Below are positions 20,650-35,082 of a DNA stretch of 64,000 bases, piece by piece. How positions within the stretch are numbered: the first letter of the stretch is position 1; each line of letters opens with the position of its first letter. A model generated the notes under the pieces. The model was given only the letters and a program-made list of their open reading frames with translations. It made no database searches and was not told the DNA's origin. Source of the DNA: Hysterangium stoloniferum. Taxonomy: Eukaryota > Basidiomycota > Agaricomycetes > Hysterangiales > Hysterangiaceae. The translations under genes and the position numbers were made by a program. The DNA is taken from contig WHVD01000009.1 in the NCBI GenBank assembly GCA_015178975.1, positions 62,001 through 126,000 on the forward strand. Direction: 5' to 3'.

Positions 20650-23600
20650 TTAATGTGGATATGATCCTTGAATTAGCTCCACGAGGTATATCGACGCTGA
20701 AAGTGCTAGTTTGGCCTTCTCAGGATCGACTCTGTCCTCTGGCAGTCCATTCGCCCTACGAAAGGGCTCCAAGAGACCACGCATGCGCATGTCGATGAAT
20801 TTATCTCGATAAACACCTATCTGTAATAATTCCGGTGCGCCATTCGAGTACTGGTTTTGGGAGCCCAAAGAGGTGGACGATACACTTGGTGTGCCATCCG
20901 GAGTTGATTGAGCATCCGGAGTTGATTGAGCATCCGGAGTTGATTGAGCATCCGGAGTTGATTGAGCATCCGGAGTTGATTGAGCATCCGGAGTTGATTG
21001 AGCATCCGGAGTTGATTGAGCATTCGGAGTTGATTGAACGATTGATAAGGTCATCACTACGTCAAATGATGCGCCGACAGCTTTTCGGTGAGTTTTTGAC
21101 AAAGAAGTAGAGAATATTGCATCCATCTTATTGGATAATAAGCGGACACTAAAAAAAAAAAGAAAGACAGTGAGCGTATTGGGGGTAGCAAGCGAACGTT
21201 CACGTACGGGAGCATCTCCATATTATGCCATAGTCCTGCCGCTAACTGCCGGGGATAGGAGTTCGCAAGCATTCCCCACATCAGATGCGTATTTTCTTGT
21301 TCCTGTAAATTGAGAACATGATTATCACCTGCACAGGTGAGGAATCCAACGGCTAGAAGTGCAGATTTGATATCGTGTATACCGATAGTCTCCGCGTCGA
21401 TAAGATATGCAGTCTCATTTTCTTCTTTAAAAATGTCTTCAGCGTCCGGAAGATTTGATGGGCCCAATATATAACATTCGTCTTCTAAAAATCGTCTGTA
21501 GGCGACTTTATCCATGCAAGGCGCCAACCCCAGGAAGAGAGGCATAATCACACAATCCAAGCATCCCCGCCTTTCGCCTGCAGGATTGGAAGACTTGACG
21601 ATGACTTTGATAACACTCATCAATGCCTCTCTAAGCACAGTGATGTCGGCCCTATTCCGAACTTCATACCACATCGATGCAATTAACGCAAAACCGAAAT
21701 CTTGCCGGAACGAGATCTCGGATATATAGTCTAGCCGTTCTAAAGCCACAGATATGGGTTTGCGAGCGTTCATCGGGACAGCTACAGCGGGATTTCCGTA
21801 TTCAATAGAGCCATGGTCAAAAAGACCGTGTTTATCCATGGTTTCTATGCATGTTTGTAGGAGCTGTGTCGCCTCCCCTCGGAAAGGTAGGTGATTTGTC
21901 TGGAGTAATGACACCGCAAGCCAGAAAAGAGATGGCAAATACCTGGACCCTCGCTCAAGTCCCGGAACTAAGCGATACATACATCGAAGAAGGGCTTCTG
22001 ACGCATGGGCGTTCCCGTCCGATTGTTGAATATTCCTCCAGAATACCTGCAGTATTTGATGGAACAAATCGTCCTTGATACCGGAGGTAGCGAGACAACT
22101 GAGAATGGTGAATCCTCGGTATTGCGCGTAGGGAGCCGGTTGGAAAGCAGTTGCGGAGAGAAAACTCATCCATCTTGCTTTCCATGCGTTATTCAAACCT
22201 GGATAAGGCATTAGTGTGGTGCATGATTTGTAAAAACATTACTTGCCGACACTGGATGAACCTATCTCCAAGGCTTGGCTTAAAACCTTGACGATAGTCT
22301 CCAGGGCTTCGACCGAAATTTCAGTTGCGGCTTCATCAAGTAAGCTGATTTGGCTGCTCGGATATGGTTTACGAAGACCAAATAACTTCAAACACTCTGA
22401 CTGGGGTAATTTCGTCATGAGAGTTCGGAGCTGGATAACAGCTGCCTCATCATCTTCTCGCGCTGCAACAAAAGACCGTAAGAGATTTGTTATCAACCCA
22501 TAAATCGCCAAGCGCATCGATAGTGGGCCAATTCCCGCAAGCATCGAAATGGCGTGAGCAATATCTGGCGCATATAATTGATTTTGAAGTGTTGACCTTG
22601 GGTTATGTCCGGCGACCATGCACAGATGAGAAAGCACGGAGATGGCATTCCATTGACTTGCCTCCATAATTGTTTTAGTTGGCTTGTTGCATGCATCAGC
22701 GATGTGCTATGGATATCGGTTCACTGTTTCAGGCATTTGAATATAGTAACCGGAGCCGAGAACGTACCATTCTGAGTTGTGTCAACAGTTTGTTCTTAGT
22801 GAAAACGGTCGATAATGTGATCAAGGTTTCCCCTATGATGCGACATCTGTCAGAATCCATGCCATTGTCTATCGCCATAGGAACCAGCTCATCCAGAACC
22901 AAGCTGAGCATAGGCGTGGTGCAGTTCACAATCTCTAACCATATAAATCGTTGAGATGCAGGATAGATCTGAAAACATACATGAAGAAGATGAATGATAC
23001 GATTTTAAACTGACTAACCTCGGAATGTTGTACAGTTATATCGAACAGGACGTGAATGCATTTCCGCACTTTCTCCACGTCATACCATGGCTTCGAAGGA
23101 TCGACGAAACGATCCAAATACCGCATCCAATAAGTCACATATTGAACACAAATAGTTTTACGGGGAGTTGTTGCACGAGAAAAACTACCAGCCCATTCCA
23201 AAATGAAATCGAGCGCCATTTGTGGTGCAAACGTAGATATAGATTCGCTGAACGGGTTGACGAAGCCTAAAACATTTGTAGGAAAATAACAGCCTAAAAT
23301 CATGTCAGTATGGTGGCTATGACTGACAAGAACTATATTGACTTTTCCACGGTATTAGGCCATCAAATGAATAGCCAAGGTAAGCGCAATTTGCCGCTAT
23401 TAGATCGTACGCAGCACTTCGGACGTCCGGAGAGCTACTACAAGCATGAAAAAGGCCGACGGCCAGTAGTGTAGCAGAAGTATCAGAACTTCGTGCCGTA
23501 GGCAGGAGTAGGCTCTTGTTACTCTTCGTATACCGTTGTTTTGCTTCTTGGATCACCTATGTACCGTCTCAGCAGTGATGTGGTAACATTAAAAACCTCC

Positions 23601-26600
23601 TACATTCAGCAATGCATCTCGACATGCAGTCTCAAACTTTATACAAAGGTCTCTGTCAAAGTGCCGCAAAAATACACATTTTCCATTGTCGCCTTTGTAG
23701 ACATCCTCCACGTCGCGGAGGCTAATATATTCGGTGGTACACGATGTTGCGTCATTGCGCTTAACCTTTTGATAAGATGAGATAATTGTGAAATCCGGGA
23801 TGTGATATTTCTCTACTTACTGAAACAATACGGATATACTCGAGGCCAATGTGGAGAGTACCCAGCGCCCATGGCTGACTGCCAAGTTGATAATGTACGC
23901 CATTGAACGTTTCTACGGTTTCCTTTTGTACCGACACTGCGATACATGTCATCAGCATCCTGATTAAATGGTATATGGGCAGGCTAAGCTTACCCGATAT
24001 AGAAGTGGACAACAGAGAGGAAATATGGGGGAAATATTGACGTAATTGTGCGACCGAAGACACTTTGATGACCTGTTCTACAAGTTTTAAACCTACACTC
24101 ACTGGTCAGTTATTGTCGGGCATGGCCTAAAAATCTATTTCTCACCCGAAAACAGAGTAGATACTCTCCGAAGAAAAGAATGTCCAGCGGCATTTAGATT
24201 CAACATATAGGCCGCCCTCCACCTATTTCGAATGTCATCAGGTAATAGCTCTATAGCCAGCCTGAGCCAGGCAGCGGGAAAAGCCGATCGACTCGTGAAT
24301 GCCGTAAAGTCAAAGATGACGTCGAACTGGCATTTATGCAACCTCGCATTGCCGAGTGTCTAGATTTGTACAATATGAAGACGAGACGAATGCGGAAATA
24401 AACAGTTTTTTTTTTACCTTGAAAACTAGGAACAAGAGTAATTCAAAATCGACAACATCCGCATTTATTGCGGAAAATGTGAAGACGAGGACCGAGACCT
24501 TGCGCGCAAAATATCAGAACGAATATCGGACAAACATTTGTTATGGCAGTCACCTCTGTTCCAACGTGTAAAGTGCACGTGTCCGCTATGGTATCAGTAT
24601 TGCGGTTCTTGTTCCGAGACATAAACTGTTGATACGCCTTGTGATGCTTCTGATCATTGGGATTCAACCTTGGGAGCTCCAAAGCCATTCTGGTATCAAC
24701 CAAGGCAGAGCATAAAGCATCCCAGGCCAGCTTCCCACTCATAGCTCGGCTTGGCTCTTTTGCATCCAAGAGCAGCTGCCCAATTTTGTCGGCACGATTG
24801 TGGACGAATCTGTGGATGACGAGAGCATCTGCATCGTCACAACTAAGGTATAGAGTCCTGTCTGCGTTTTTACCACAGTCTGTGGGAACGGTCTGGCGGG
24901 AGGCTGCTGAGAAATGCCGGTAGGAGAAGACAATAATAGCGACTTTTACCTGCATCTGAATCAAGTAATCCACCATCGTCTGCACGTTATCTTCCAGAAA
25001 TTTATTGATTCCTCTAACAACAGGGCTTTGGCCGAAACCCATTTGATTTGACAAAGACTGGAGGATTTTTGCAATCATGATTAAACCACGCCGGATACGT
25101 GGCTCGTCCTCGCTGAGCAGGATGTTTACAGAATCGTCTGGTGATGCGATAGCGGGCGCAATCAACCTGGTACAGAAAAAAAAAGCTTAAAAGTGAAATA
25201 TAGACACAAATTCGAACGCCTTTACCTGAGGATGATGAAGGCTCCTAAAGCGGGGTACTTGCTTTCTGGCCACGCTCCTGATCTGTAAAAACCGTTACAC
25301 TGGCCAACTCAAAGACTAAAAAATTCTGCTCGACTTACACCGCATTAAGAATATGATGAGACATTTCCCTTATAACACTATAGGCTACATTAGTGATGCC
25401 ATATTACTCAACTGGAATGCCTACTTACTAGGGGACCCGGTCAATAGTTCGCAACAATTGATTCAAAAGAGCGTCTGCATTCTTTACGAGAATCTGCACG
25501 TTGCGGGCTGCCTCTTCAGGAGAAGTTTTCGCGGTATCGGTCTCATAGGAGCACCTAGGAGTCCGTGCCAAATTGTTCACCAGGAATTCCACATTGCTTC
25601 GTAAATAACCGTAACCATGTTGCCGAGCGATGGTGGAAAGCATTCGAGTGCAGATATTGTTGGATCGCAAAAGCTGCGAAGGTGAATCTGCAAGGGAGCG
25701 AGACACAATGAGTCTGAGGAAGGACAAAGGCTTGAAAAGCGATGATACCTGTCTTGAGAATCTCTCGATCTATCATGGCCTTCAAAAAGCCCACAAGAGC
25801 ATCCGGGGTGTCGAATAGACGAATCAACACAGGCACCATGGTTTCCACTTCGCAGGCTGGACAAGCCTCCACAACGGAAAGGGCTAATATCTAATCCCGC
25901 CACTAATTAATCAGAATTCTTCGCGCGCCACTCTAAACGTACCTGTGACCCGCGGATGAGCTGTATGAGCAGTAACTGGGTTAACAATAATTCTGACTAC
26001 ATGTCAACAAAACCTACCTGGCAAATCGGATCTTGTTGATCCTTCGGCGCGACATCTTCATATTGATCGAACTTGAAACCCAGGCCGAAAACGCGGGTGA
26101 AGGCCTGCATGAACACGATGCGTACTTCCGGATTGTCATCATAGCATCGGGAAATGCACAGTTGTTTACAGGCCTCGCTGTTGTTGTTCACAATATATGA
26201 TATACCTGACACTACGAGTTCGTGAATATTCCCCGCATCATTCGCGAGTGACATCTAGAAAAGTAAACAAAGGTGAGATGAGTAGGGAGTTATGTTGGGA
26301 GCTCTCACCTTGGATGCAAAACTATGCGTGCTTGGGGTGGGGCTAGAAACGGACGTCGGTGTTGGGTCGTATAAAGTGGACACGAGGGCGCTAATGTAGT
26401 GGTGTGCCTTTTGCGATACATCTTGCAGTGTACTCTGGATGTCTCGGGATGGATTGGAAGACAGCACGGTAAGCTTCTCCACAGACAACACAAGAAGAGT
26501 TATAGTGGCGATCCGTGCTTCCATAGCAAGACGAGGGTAAGCGGAAGAGACCACGCCAGTACGCTGGACAGATTACACGGCGTTACTTTTGGGATGTATG

Positions 26601-29600
26601 CGCCAAAACAAGGGTTGCACTCACCGTGTCCTGTTCAAGCCAAGTAACTAAAATATCGCTCAATTTACTACGGAACCCGTTTTCGTCCCTTATTGCAAAA
26701 CAATGTCGCTTAGACAACAAAAGGCTTATCGTCGCACTAAACCTGACTTTCAGGCGCGACTGGTCATCACCGACAGGATATTCTGTGATGAAGTTGCCGA
26801 TAACAAGACAGTTTTCTGAGATGCGATTTTCAAAGATGGCGATTGAGTTATCAAATCGCTCAAATATCAAATTCAAGACGTTTAGGCACTAAAGCGAGTA
26901 TCAATATGTCATGCGCTATAAATGCAAGCATAGGTAGGGCACCGCACCTGCTCAACGAAGACGAGTTCGCTTGCCATATCAAGGGACTGGTCTTCTTTCG
27001 CAAGCCATTTCCTTATAGCCCTATAACCAAAGGATGTCTATCAAACTCGGACAAAAAACCCAGACAGATCACACATACACGTCAATGCAGTCAAACAAAA
27101 TAGGAGTAGCTGTAATATTGAGCTGGTTCCCGAGAGCCTCCTTGGCCGAATCGCGAGCGTGGACATTGTTGGATGCCAGAAGACCCACAGTGTCGCCAAT
27201 AAACTGGTGGAGGAAGTCAGCAGTGGGGGGCTGCATGGGGAGATGGGCAGGGAGGAAACTCTCGAGTTCCACAAGAGGAGCTTCATTGTTGAGCTCCAGC
27301 TCGAGACGTGCGCCAGCTGCAAGGAGGTACAGGATATTCTGCCATTCCTCAAAGTCTTCGTGCCTGTCGTACGCACTTATCTGGTCTGCAGGTAACTGCG
27401 CCATGCGCGAGGCTAAAACCGCAAATCTAGCTATCATGACACTATGCGCAACGACTTGAACAGGCGAGATATGAGTCAGCAATAATGCCTGCTTCCGGAG
27501 ACCCTTTTGAAATGCTTGACGCCCCGTGATGAATTCTTGAGTGCCGCTTAACCCTTCTATCATTGCGCACCTCGTAGAGAAGTGGTCGCCAGAGAAATGA
27601 GAAAGGGGATATCTAACGGCCGCCGGATTGCGCTCCCATATGTTGATAAGTTTTAAACAATCTTGAGCAATCGCGGAGATAGCCACTGCAGCAGAGGGAA
27701 TCATGACCCAAAGTGTGAGTTCTACGAAATCCAAGATCTTGATCGTCTGGGGTGAGAAACGCCACGACTTGCTGTCATCGTTATCGTACTGGTAGAATAT
27801 AACATACATCGGTTAGACGAGCGCATAACAATCACAATACATAAAAAAAAGCTTACTCTAGAGCCGTGCGCGAGATATCCGAGCATGTCATATATCGAGC
27901 GGACCCCCAATCGCTGCATCTCCCGATCTTCTGGAGAGTGTAGTACCGTCATTGCCGGGGTCAAAAGGCAGTAAGGGCTGAGAAGAACATCGCGACCTCG
28001 TCATGAGTACTTACGCGTGCAACAACAAAACGGATATACTCACGCGCAGAAATACAGATATTCGCCAGCCTCGCGATAACACCGCTCCTTCGGAGAAATA
28101 TTCAGGGCGCGAGCGAACACGGCCACCTGCCCCATGGTCGATGCGGCTCGCTCACATGGATCCCGACGAGTCCGTGCCAAACGAGTACATTGCTCTGATA
28201 CGCTATGAACAAGAAATGTCAACACGGCAATGCTGCTACGATGCACACTAGAGCATACTGACGTTTCATAGTCACTAGCACCAACCCCATAAAGCCAAAA
28301 AGATAGTTCCAGCGGGCGGAGCGTTTGTATTTGCACGAGCAGACGCGTCCGCTCATCTATCACGCTGGCCATACTACTATTGCTGTCCCTGGCTCTTGCA
28401 AGTGCCTTGGAGACGGGTAGAAGGGCTGGCACCAGAGCCTGTCCGTTTACGACCTCGGGAGTATTAAGTATACATGACTATAGAGAGACAAGTTGTAAGA
28501 TGGCAGTCATTGGGAACGTGTATGCGTTGAAAATGGCACACCTGCAGCACAGCCCGCAGTCGTGGACCCAGCACTGGAAACGCAATGTCCAAGCTCGGTT
28601 GCCAGGGATATCTGGGAGCCTAATGAGACATCTGCAGTTAATCCCTTTACAAATATACAAGATAATGGGAATGCCAACCTCCACAACGAGTAGAATCAAG
28701 GCCTTCACAACACACTGCTTAACAGCGTAGCTTCGCCGGGGTTCGAAGCAAATCTACAGAGCATATAGTGACATGTCATGGGTTCAGATATACATTACTT
28801 ACCTGCATCAGCTGGAGCGATTCCTGGGGATGGAAACGATACACCGCCGCTATGCAATATGCATAAAAATTAACGTCGATGGGCTCTGTCGAAGCGTAGA
28901 ACGGCACTCGGGGGCTGGGAGGCTGAAGGAGGTATCTCTGTAAACGCATTAGCACTATACCACGACACACCAAATACACGGCACGGCATATGCGTACCTT
29001 CAAGTCTGCCGCTCTCTCTATACCAGCATTCTTTATGGAGAGCTCATCGTCTCCGATGGAACGTGGCGGAATGGAAAACGACATTCGAATGAGGTCGAGA
29101 TACGCGAACGATGCATAGTCGGCGATATTCAGTCCAGAGCTGTACAATCTTGATGTTGTTATGGCTTGACGCAATTGTTGGAAAAGGTTCATCTACAACA
29201 AAGTTAGCTTGCTGCTCGTGTTTAGGCCAAACAGGACATATCCCACCTTTACAAAGGTCTTGCCAGAATGACCTTCCATCGCATTCATTGCTATACTGAA
29301 GCGGTCGGGGCTGATGCATATCAGCGCTGTCAACGCAGGGTACAGAACAGCTCCTCGTCTGTTATTCTAAGAGAATAGTGAGCACGTCGAAAGCATATAT
29401 CATCCTCATCTGCAACCCTACGCACCTCCCTGACTTGCTCAAACATAATATCAAACAGGCGTTCCGGGATGCCTTCCAACATCTTGCGCCTATGACCTGT
29501 AGTCATGATCAGCATATGTGCCTGGCGAGTAAGAGACTAAGATATGCCGCTCATACCAGATCTGGCCGGAGTATGAAAGCCAGTATGCCCAGCCCACAAC

Positions 29601-31370
29601 TCTGCAAACTCGGCGGGAAAGTCATTGACCCAATGCAGGACGGTATCGCGCAGTGCAAGACCAGCCGCTTCCTGAGCTTCATGCGGTATTTCCCGGAAGA
29701 CAATGGTATATTCTTTGGGGATAATCGTCAACAAGCGGGGACAAACCAAACTGCAGCTAGCTTACACACCTTGCAATAGGGATATGAGTCGCGTGCGGTC
29801 CATCATACACGCGGTGATGAGCCTTAAATCCGGACGGCGAACTTTCACGATGGGTGGCGGCTCTATTGGGGTCTCCTTCTCTCCACCGAACGACCCCAAG
29901 GACTTGATCGTCCTTGCGGAATAGGAGCCAGACTGTGTGGGGGACTTCAAAGGAATGGAAACCTGAGATGTCTTATAAGGACTTGAAGGAGCGACGTCCC
30001 CATAATGGTCCTCTGTCAACGCCTTAAGACGAGCCTTCACGATCGCTTGGATGTAGGGCCAGTTGGAAGCAGAGAGGCTGTAGATAATACGACCCGCATA
30101 TCTATGCACAAACGGCGTGAGTAGAGCAGCAAACCGGGACAAGTGTGCAAGTCCCAAAACCTACTTTCGAATCAAGACGGACACACTCGCGAGATAACTT
30201 CCGTGCAGTTCCTCGTCACGCGTAAACTTATGCGCGTATAATGTATACTGGCTCCGTCCGTCCCCGTCAAATAGCGACTCGTGTCCGGGCAGCTGTGCAC
30301 GTCCATTGTTGTGCACGTCCAAATCGGCGTAATCAGCGTCCCGGACCGGACTCGTGGAATGGCTCTGCCCATTATCAACCGAGTCCAGTGACGGGTCGTC
30401 TCCAGTGGGCACTTTGCTGCCTGTGGGATGCCTGGACGGACGAAAAAGTGAAGACAAGGCAGGCTCCCAGTCAACGACACTCCACGGGAACATCTCGCGG
30501 CTCTCGTTCGGGTCAAACACGTTCAGCACGGCCTTCATGATCATCTGGTGAAGATAGGCTACCGTGGATTCTTCCAGCGCGGCTGGTTCGTGCCAGGAGG
30601 CCGATGTTGTGCTGGAGATGCTGCGGAGAGACGCAATAGAAGGGCGTGCGCTGGGATAATTTTTATGACGCGGGGAGCGCTGCGTATTAGACTGCTGACC
30701 CGGTGAAAACGACGCGCTCGCGGATGCGACGTGGCGGATAACCGGGACAGACTTGGAAGGCTTGAGGTCTGCAGGGGCAGGCGACGTGACCGGCTCGGAG
30801 GGCCAGCGGGCGTACAGAACGCGAGCTATAATTTTCAGAATATACAATTGCGAATCCAAAACTTGCTCAGGAATGCTACCATCGGGAAAGGCACGCTGTA
30901 CGGTCCGCGTCAGAACAAGCACCGCTGCAGACGGAATGATCGTACATTTTGGAGTTTGTCCAACAGCAAACACAAAGTCATGATTGAGACATCTACGTTT
31001 TCGAACCCCAAGTCAATGAATCCGTGTGCAATCTTTTCCGCCACGGGGTCGCTTTCAACGTCAATGAGGGAAACACCTGAATTACAGGGCAGCTTGAAAG
31101 TAACGTCAGTACTTGGCAAGGGTGGCATAAGGAATGACGGACTTTTCTCTCCAACTTTTGCTGGAGAAATTGAACCTGCTTCTCTTGCAATTTGCTCATC
31201 AACATATTGGAAGGCAGCCCATCTGCTCGTGGCGCAGATACAGGAGGAGGATTGGGAGCAGCAGCATTATCCCTGTCGACTTCTGGTGCCCGTTGGGTAT
31301 TATGCGACCTCTTGAAGGTATTAGGAGTGATATTAATGGAGGCGCGACGGCCAGGAAGTAAACGGGACAT
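20650..31370 (-). CDS. Neurofibromin/Ira-type Ras GTPase-activating protein (giant, many exons)
   Basis: Starting MSRLLPGRR at 31370 and ending at 20650, the minus strand carries a chain of open segments separated by ~50-60-bp introns; I estimate 25-30 exons and roughly 2,900-3,050 residues but did not fix every border. The RasGAP domain lies at about 26.0-24.9 kb: LLRSNNICTRMLSTIARQHG holds the arginine-finger position (codon 25665-25667). After a split exon, AFIILRLIAPAIASPDD matches the FLR..PAI.SP motif, then PRIRRGLIMIAKILQSLSNQ. Downstream come the Sec14-like region (FDVIFDFTAFT, then WLRLAIELLPDDIRNRW at 24135-24341) and a PH-like region (24102-23761). HEAT-like helices run to the 3' end (GFTILSCLATSGIKDDLFHQ). 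Neurofibromins switch off Ras by stimulating GTP hydrolysis. The N-terminal part (SKLQEKQVQFLQQKLE) is coiled coil. An 18-bp minisatellite lies near the C terminus. Confidence 0.88.
20895..21038 (-). repeat. 18-bp coding minisatellite (8 units) in the RasGAP C-terminal region
   Basis: Eight head-to-tail copies of an 18-bp unit, seven essentially identical and the promoter-proximal one with a single change. On the minus strand each unit encodes Ala-Gln-Ser-Thr-Pro-Asp; the variant unit gives Asn for Asp. The unit length keeps the frame, so copy-number changes would alter only the length of a disordered linker rich in Ser/Thr-Pro sites. Confidence 0.95.
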
Positions 31371-31376
31371 GGGGTT

Positions 31377-31460
31377 CGGGGGGGTACAAGATAGAGGGAG
31401 AAGAGAACTGAGAGAAAGGGAGAAGAGAACTGGAAGAAAGGGAGGAAAGCTCAGCTCGGC
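31377..31460 (-). promoter_or_regulatory. CT-rich leader/promoter of the RasGAP gene
   Basis: Immediately upstream of the ATG at 31370, the minus strand is almost pure pyrimidine over about 80 bp and contains a short imperfect direct repeat (on the plus strand GGGAGAAGAGAACTG twice). This is typical of transcription-start regions in basidiomycetes. Confidence 0.5.
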
Positions 31461-34400
31461 ATTCAGCCCTAGACTTTATTCGGATAATTGTTAACGTGTC
31501 AACGTAATAAGTATGTATGTAACCAACCCTTTCCAACCGTTGGATTTATCGAGATTTTTTTAAAGTTTGATGGATGTACAATGCATGGCGCTCTCCCTTT
31601 TGTGGCCTACAAAGTATGTTATTTCACCATCAAACGTCGTACAGATGGACGAGAGGCTACCACATTAAATCCATATTTTCAGGGAGCTCCGGCCATCCCT
31701 TCACTGCCCTGCGTAGGAAAAGGATTTCTCACTCTGAAGCCTGGGTCACCACTCCGCGCGGAACCGTGTCAATACAATACCAAACCATACATCGAAGCCA
31801 TGTCGTTGACAGACTCATTCGCTTGAGACTGAGGGGGCTGATAATTTTCATCAGAATCCGCCATTCAAGACGAGCGCTTCCGACAAGCTAGCACCACATA
31901 CAAGTTGGACGATGGATCCACGCCATGCACACGATTGAACTACTGCTCTGGGAAAGGAAATCGATAGAGAATGCACCCCAGCCCGCTTCATGAGTGACCC
32001 TGCACAAATATAAGTTCGATCGCGGTGTATCTAGGATGATGCCCGTGGGCTTTTTCACGGGTCAAACGACTTGCCCTTTTTTTTCATCACAGTCGTTATC
32101 TTGCAATGCCACTTCAAACGTACCAAGTACAATGGCCGAAGCGACTGAAATGACTCGTGCCTTGGATTTGACCTTGGTTTGATCATGTTGTGACGTTTCA
32201 ATGTAGACCGGCTGCGGTAGCAACTGGCTATCTTCTTTCAAATATATCATTTATTCACAGATATATTTACAGAACTCATCACTTTGCCACAAGGCCAGCC
32301 AGTCCAACCCCACCTACTCACTCCATGTTCGGGCGCTAAAAGCAGCAATGTCCCCCGGAATTCTCAGGATCATAAGCATTCCACGGAGAAAAGTCGTGAT
32401 GCGCAGTGCGGGAGTTGGCAGCGATCGATCACAGGATCAGGCCTTATAATAACGGATAAGATAAGAACATAGGCCTCCCGGTCCCGCCTCCAAGTCACAT
32501 GTACGAAGCTAGCAACCTTGCATGAAAACCTGTTACAAAACAACGATCCCTTGAACAGTCAACACGCCATTTCCGTGGCCTGAATTCCATAGTGCTAGTG
32601 CAGCTTGTGTGATTATTTTTGTAGGACGAGTACTGCCAATTAAGAGCGCGTGACGTTACGTGATGTAACCCCCAGTGCGGCCCGCCGAAGGTAAGGCACA
32701 ATAAGGGTCTTCATTTTTTACTATCAATTAGAGCCTCCCTCGCCAACAAGTTTTCCCGCCCCCATCCAAGTCATGGCGGTACCGTAGTCGTGTCATCTCC
32801 CCAGCACAAAGCAAAGCAGGCATCGATACATTGATATGCACCATTCCACGGGCATGTACGTGACTCTGATATGCGGCAGTATCCAGGCCGACTCCGTCAT
32901 GCTGTGTGTAATATGCGAACTCCGGAGAAGGACTTGCCTAAAAATCCTCATCCTCGCTAACGAATAACGAGGCAGGTAAGGCGACAAACAATTGCCAGGT
33001 CCAGCGAGTCTGCCTCTCGTCTCAGGCAGATAAGGCGACAACACCTGATGCTGTCTGGTGCCAGTGCATCCGAGGGGATATACCTAATGGCCGCGAGTGA
33101 ATTCTAGTGGACGTTGGCCGCGACCAGTTTAAACGCGTTGATAGGTTCATTATTAGCATAGTTTAAAAAAAGATCAAATACATAAAGGCGGACAATATTA
33201 TTTTGTTCAATCTGCTGAGAGGCATCTGAGAATCAACGCTTCGAAGGGCTTCTTGGAATCAACTCTTGGAAGGGCTTCTTGGAAACAACGCTTCGAGGGG
33301 CATCTTGGTAGCAACGCCTCGAAGGGCATCTTGGAAACAACGCTTCGAAGGGCATCTTAAAATCACGGCTTCGAAGGATATCTCAGAATCAACACTTCTG
33401 AGAATCAAGGTTTCGATAAATCAGACTTCTGAAATATACGTAAATAGACAGTGTGCTTCCATAGTATGTAATAGTAACCTAAAGCAACAATCACGGGGCT
33501 TCAGAATTTTCTAGAGTGTCCGGAGTGAAGCCTGCTGCGGAACCGACCCGTCGGCATCGCTTGTCAGAGCGTCGGCTGTCAGATCTATCACTTAATTCGG
33601 CTCGTCCAATATCTCGGATGGATCTTGAGACCCAAAAGCCTGTCAATTCTGGAGGCTGTACAACAATAAAACAAGATTTAGACGATAGTAATATCCACTC
33701 GTCTAAAATCAACTGCATGGGTACATATCTGTATATTTATTTGAGGAGAGAAGCAACCCTTAAAATGCTGCCTGCCAAGAGCTAAACCCAAACACTGTTA
33801 GCAACCGGCGCTTCCAGATAGTAGAGCTTGCTTCAAAGCACATATGTATTGTGCCCTGCCATAATTCTTCGGGTGCTCTGTTTTTCAGGTTAATTACACG
33901 TAGAAGAAGAAGAGCGATCAATTGAATGAGCAATTACAGACAAACTCTCCACAACTGGTTTGTACACGTTCAGTGGCAATATGTGGCGGTCAGCAAAACG
34001 CCAACCCATTCTCAGCTAGGCGACGCACGTACACTGTCTGGGGGGTCGTCGTGCTTCAGTCGGAATTGATGCCCCCTGAAACATGACACAGGTAATGAAT
34101 TCTCATTGATGGGCATTTATTAGTGCGAGGACCAGTATTTGTAAAGATATAATCCACCCTATCCATGTACAACCACGTCTTTGTCGCCACGAGATATGTA
34201 AGAGAACCCGGTCTGATTGGTAATTGCCATGAGACTCCAAAAGGTGAGATTCTTGGAATTTTCAGTGTGGCGTTCAGAGAAAAGGCCAGCATTGCTGCGT
34301 GAGATTCTACCGTAATATTCCAAGTGGCAGCAGATAAACTTCCCGACAAAAACAACGGCATCTTGTTCAACTGAAAACATGCTGGTCATCCGGGGTACAG

Positions 34401-35082
34401 TGGACATGACGGATTTGAATATGATGGGGAACGGTAAAGAATACGACAAGTGAGTGCCAAAGATAAACGATCTCTTGAGCAATCAATGAAGGGTGCGATG
34501 TGATACTGCAGTTTTCGGGGAATATCATCCTTCAAAGATCTTGCCATCTGAATCCATTGAAGCCTTAAACCGTGGCCCTACAGAAATGAACCAATTTTGA
34601 AGAATCCCTCTGAACGGCGCTAAACGGCGCTGTTCAGCGCTAACCAGGGTGGCTCTGTATCTTACTCCTCGAAGGGCTATTTACTAGACCTTAACAAGTC
34701 CCACTTTGATTCCAATTGAAATCAGGACGATCTGCATGATTGGCACTCGAAATCCCACGTTTATTGGCAGGATAGCTGAAAGCATTAATACGCTGGTCAA
34801 ATATATTGTATATGCATCCGGAACTGATCCTCTATGCGTGATGGTATTAATGAATCGTTGCTTTGCTTATGACGATAGTTACAGTAATTTTCAACTAATA
34901 GTATCTCACAATGCGTCAAAATCTTCTAAAACCGGCAGCTCATTTATGAACATAGATCTCCACGACACGAAACTGGCATGATAATGTCTTTCTTAGTTCA
35001 CAAATTAAAAAGCAACTACATGAAATTCAAGGAGGGAAGCGTCTGGCTCATGGCGACTCCCTGATAGTGAAAAGCTAATATG
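31461..35082. other. 3.6-kb gene-poor region
   Basis: I found no supported gene. A 26-bp tandem array lies at 33226-33415. Around 32970-33040 a 17-bp segment (GGCAGGTAAGGCGACAA and a one-base variant) occurs twice. Minus-strand frames at 34056-34482 and the plus-strand frame at 34706-34981 have no recognisable domain and no start or splice support. Confidence 0.45.
33226..33415. repeat. 26-bp tandem array, about 7 units
   Basis: Six full 26-bp units starting 33226, 33252, 33278, 33304, 33330 and 33356, then two truncated units. The consensus is CTTGG-AAACAACGC-TTCGAAGGGCAT. Units diverge by 2-6 substitutions, so the array is not recent. Confidence 0.85.

Noticed and set aside
20835..21110. 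Plus-strand frame with repeated ELIEHP
   Set aside because: It is the antisense reading of the 18-bp minisatellite; the minus strand continues a recognisable neurofibromin C terminus.
33226..33415. CRISPR-like array
   Set aside because: Units are contiguous with no spacers, in a eukaryotic context; the same holds for the 18- and 21-bp arrays.
34056..34482. Minus-strand frames with mixed hydrophobic segments
   Set aside because: No domain, no start context, and no way to extend them by splicing.
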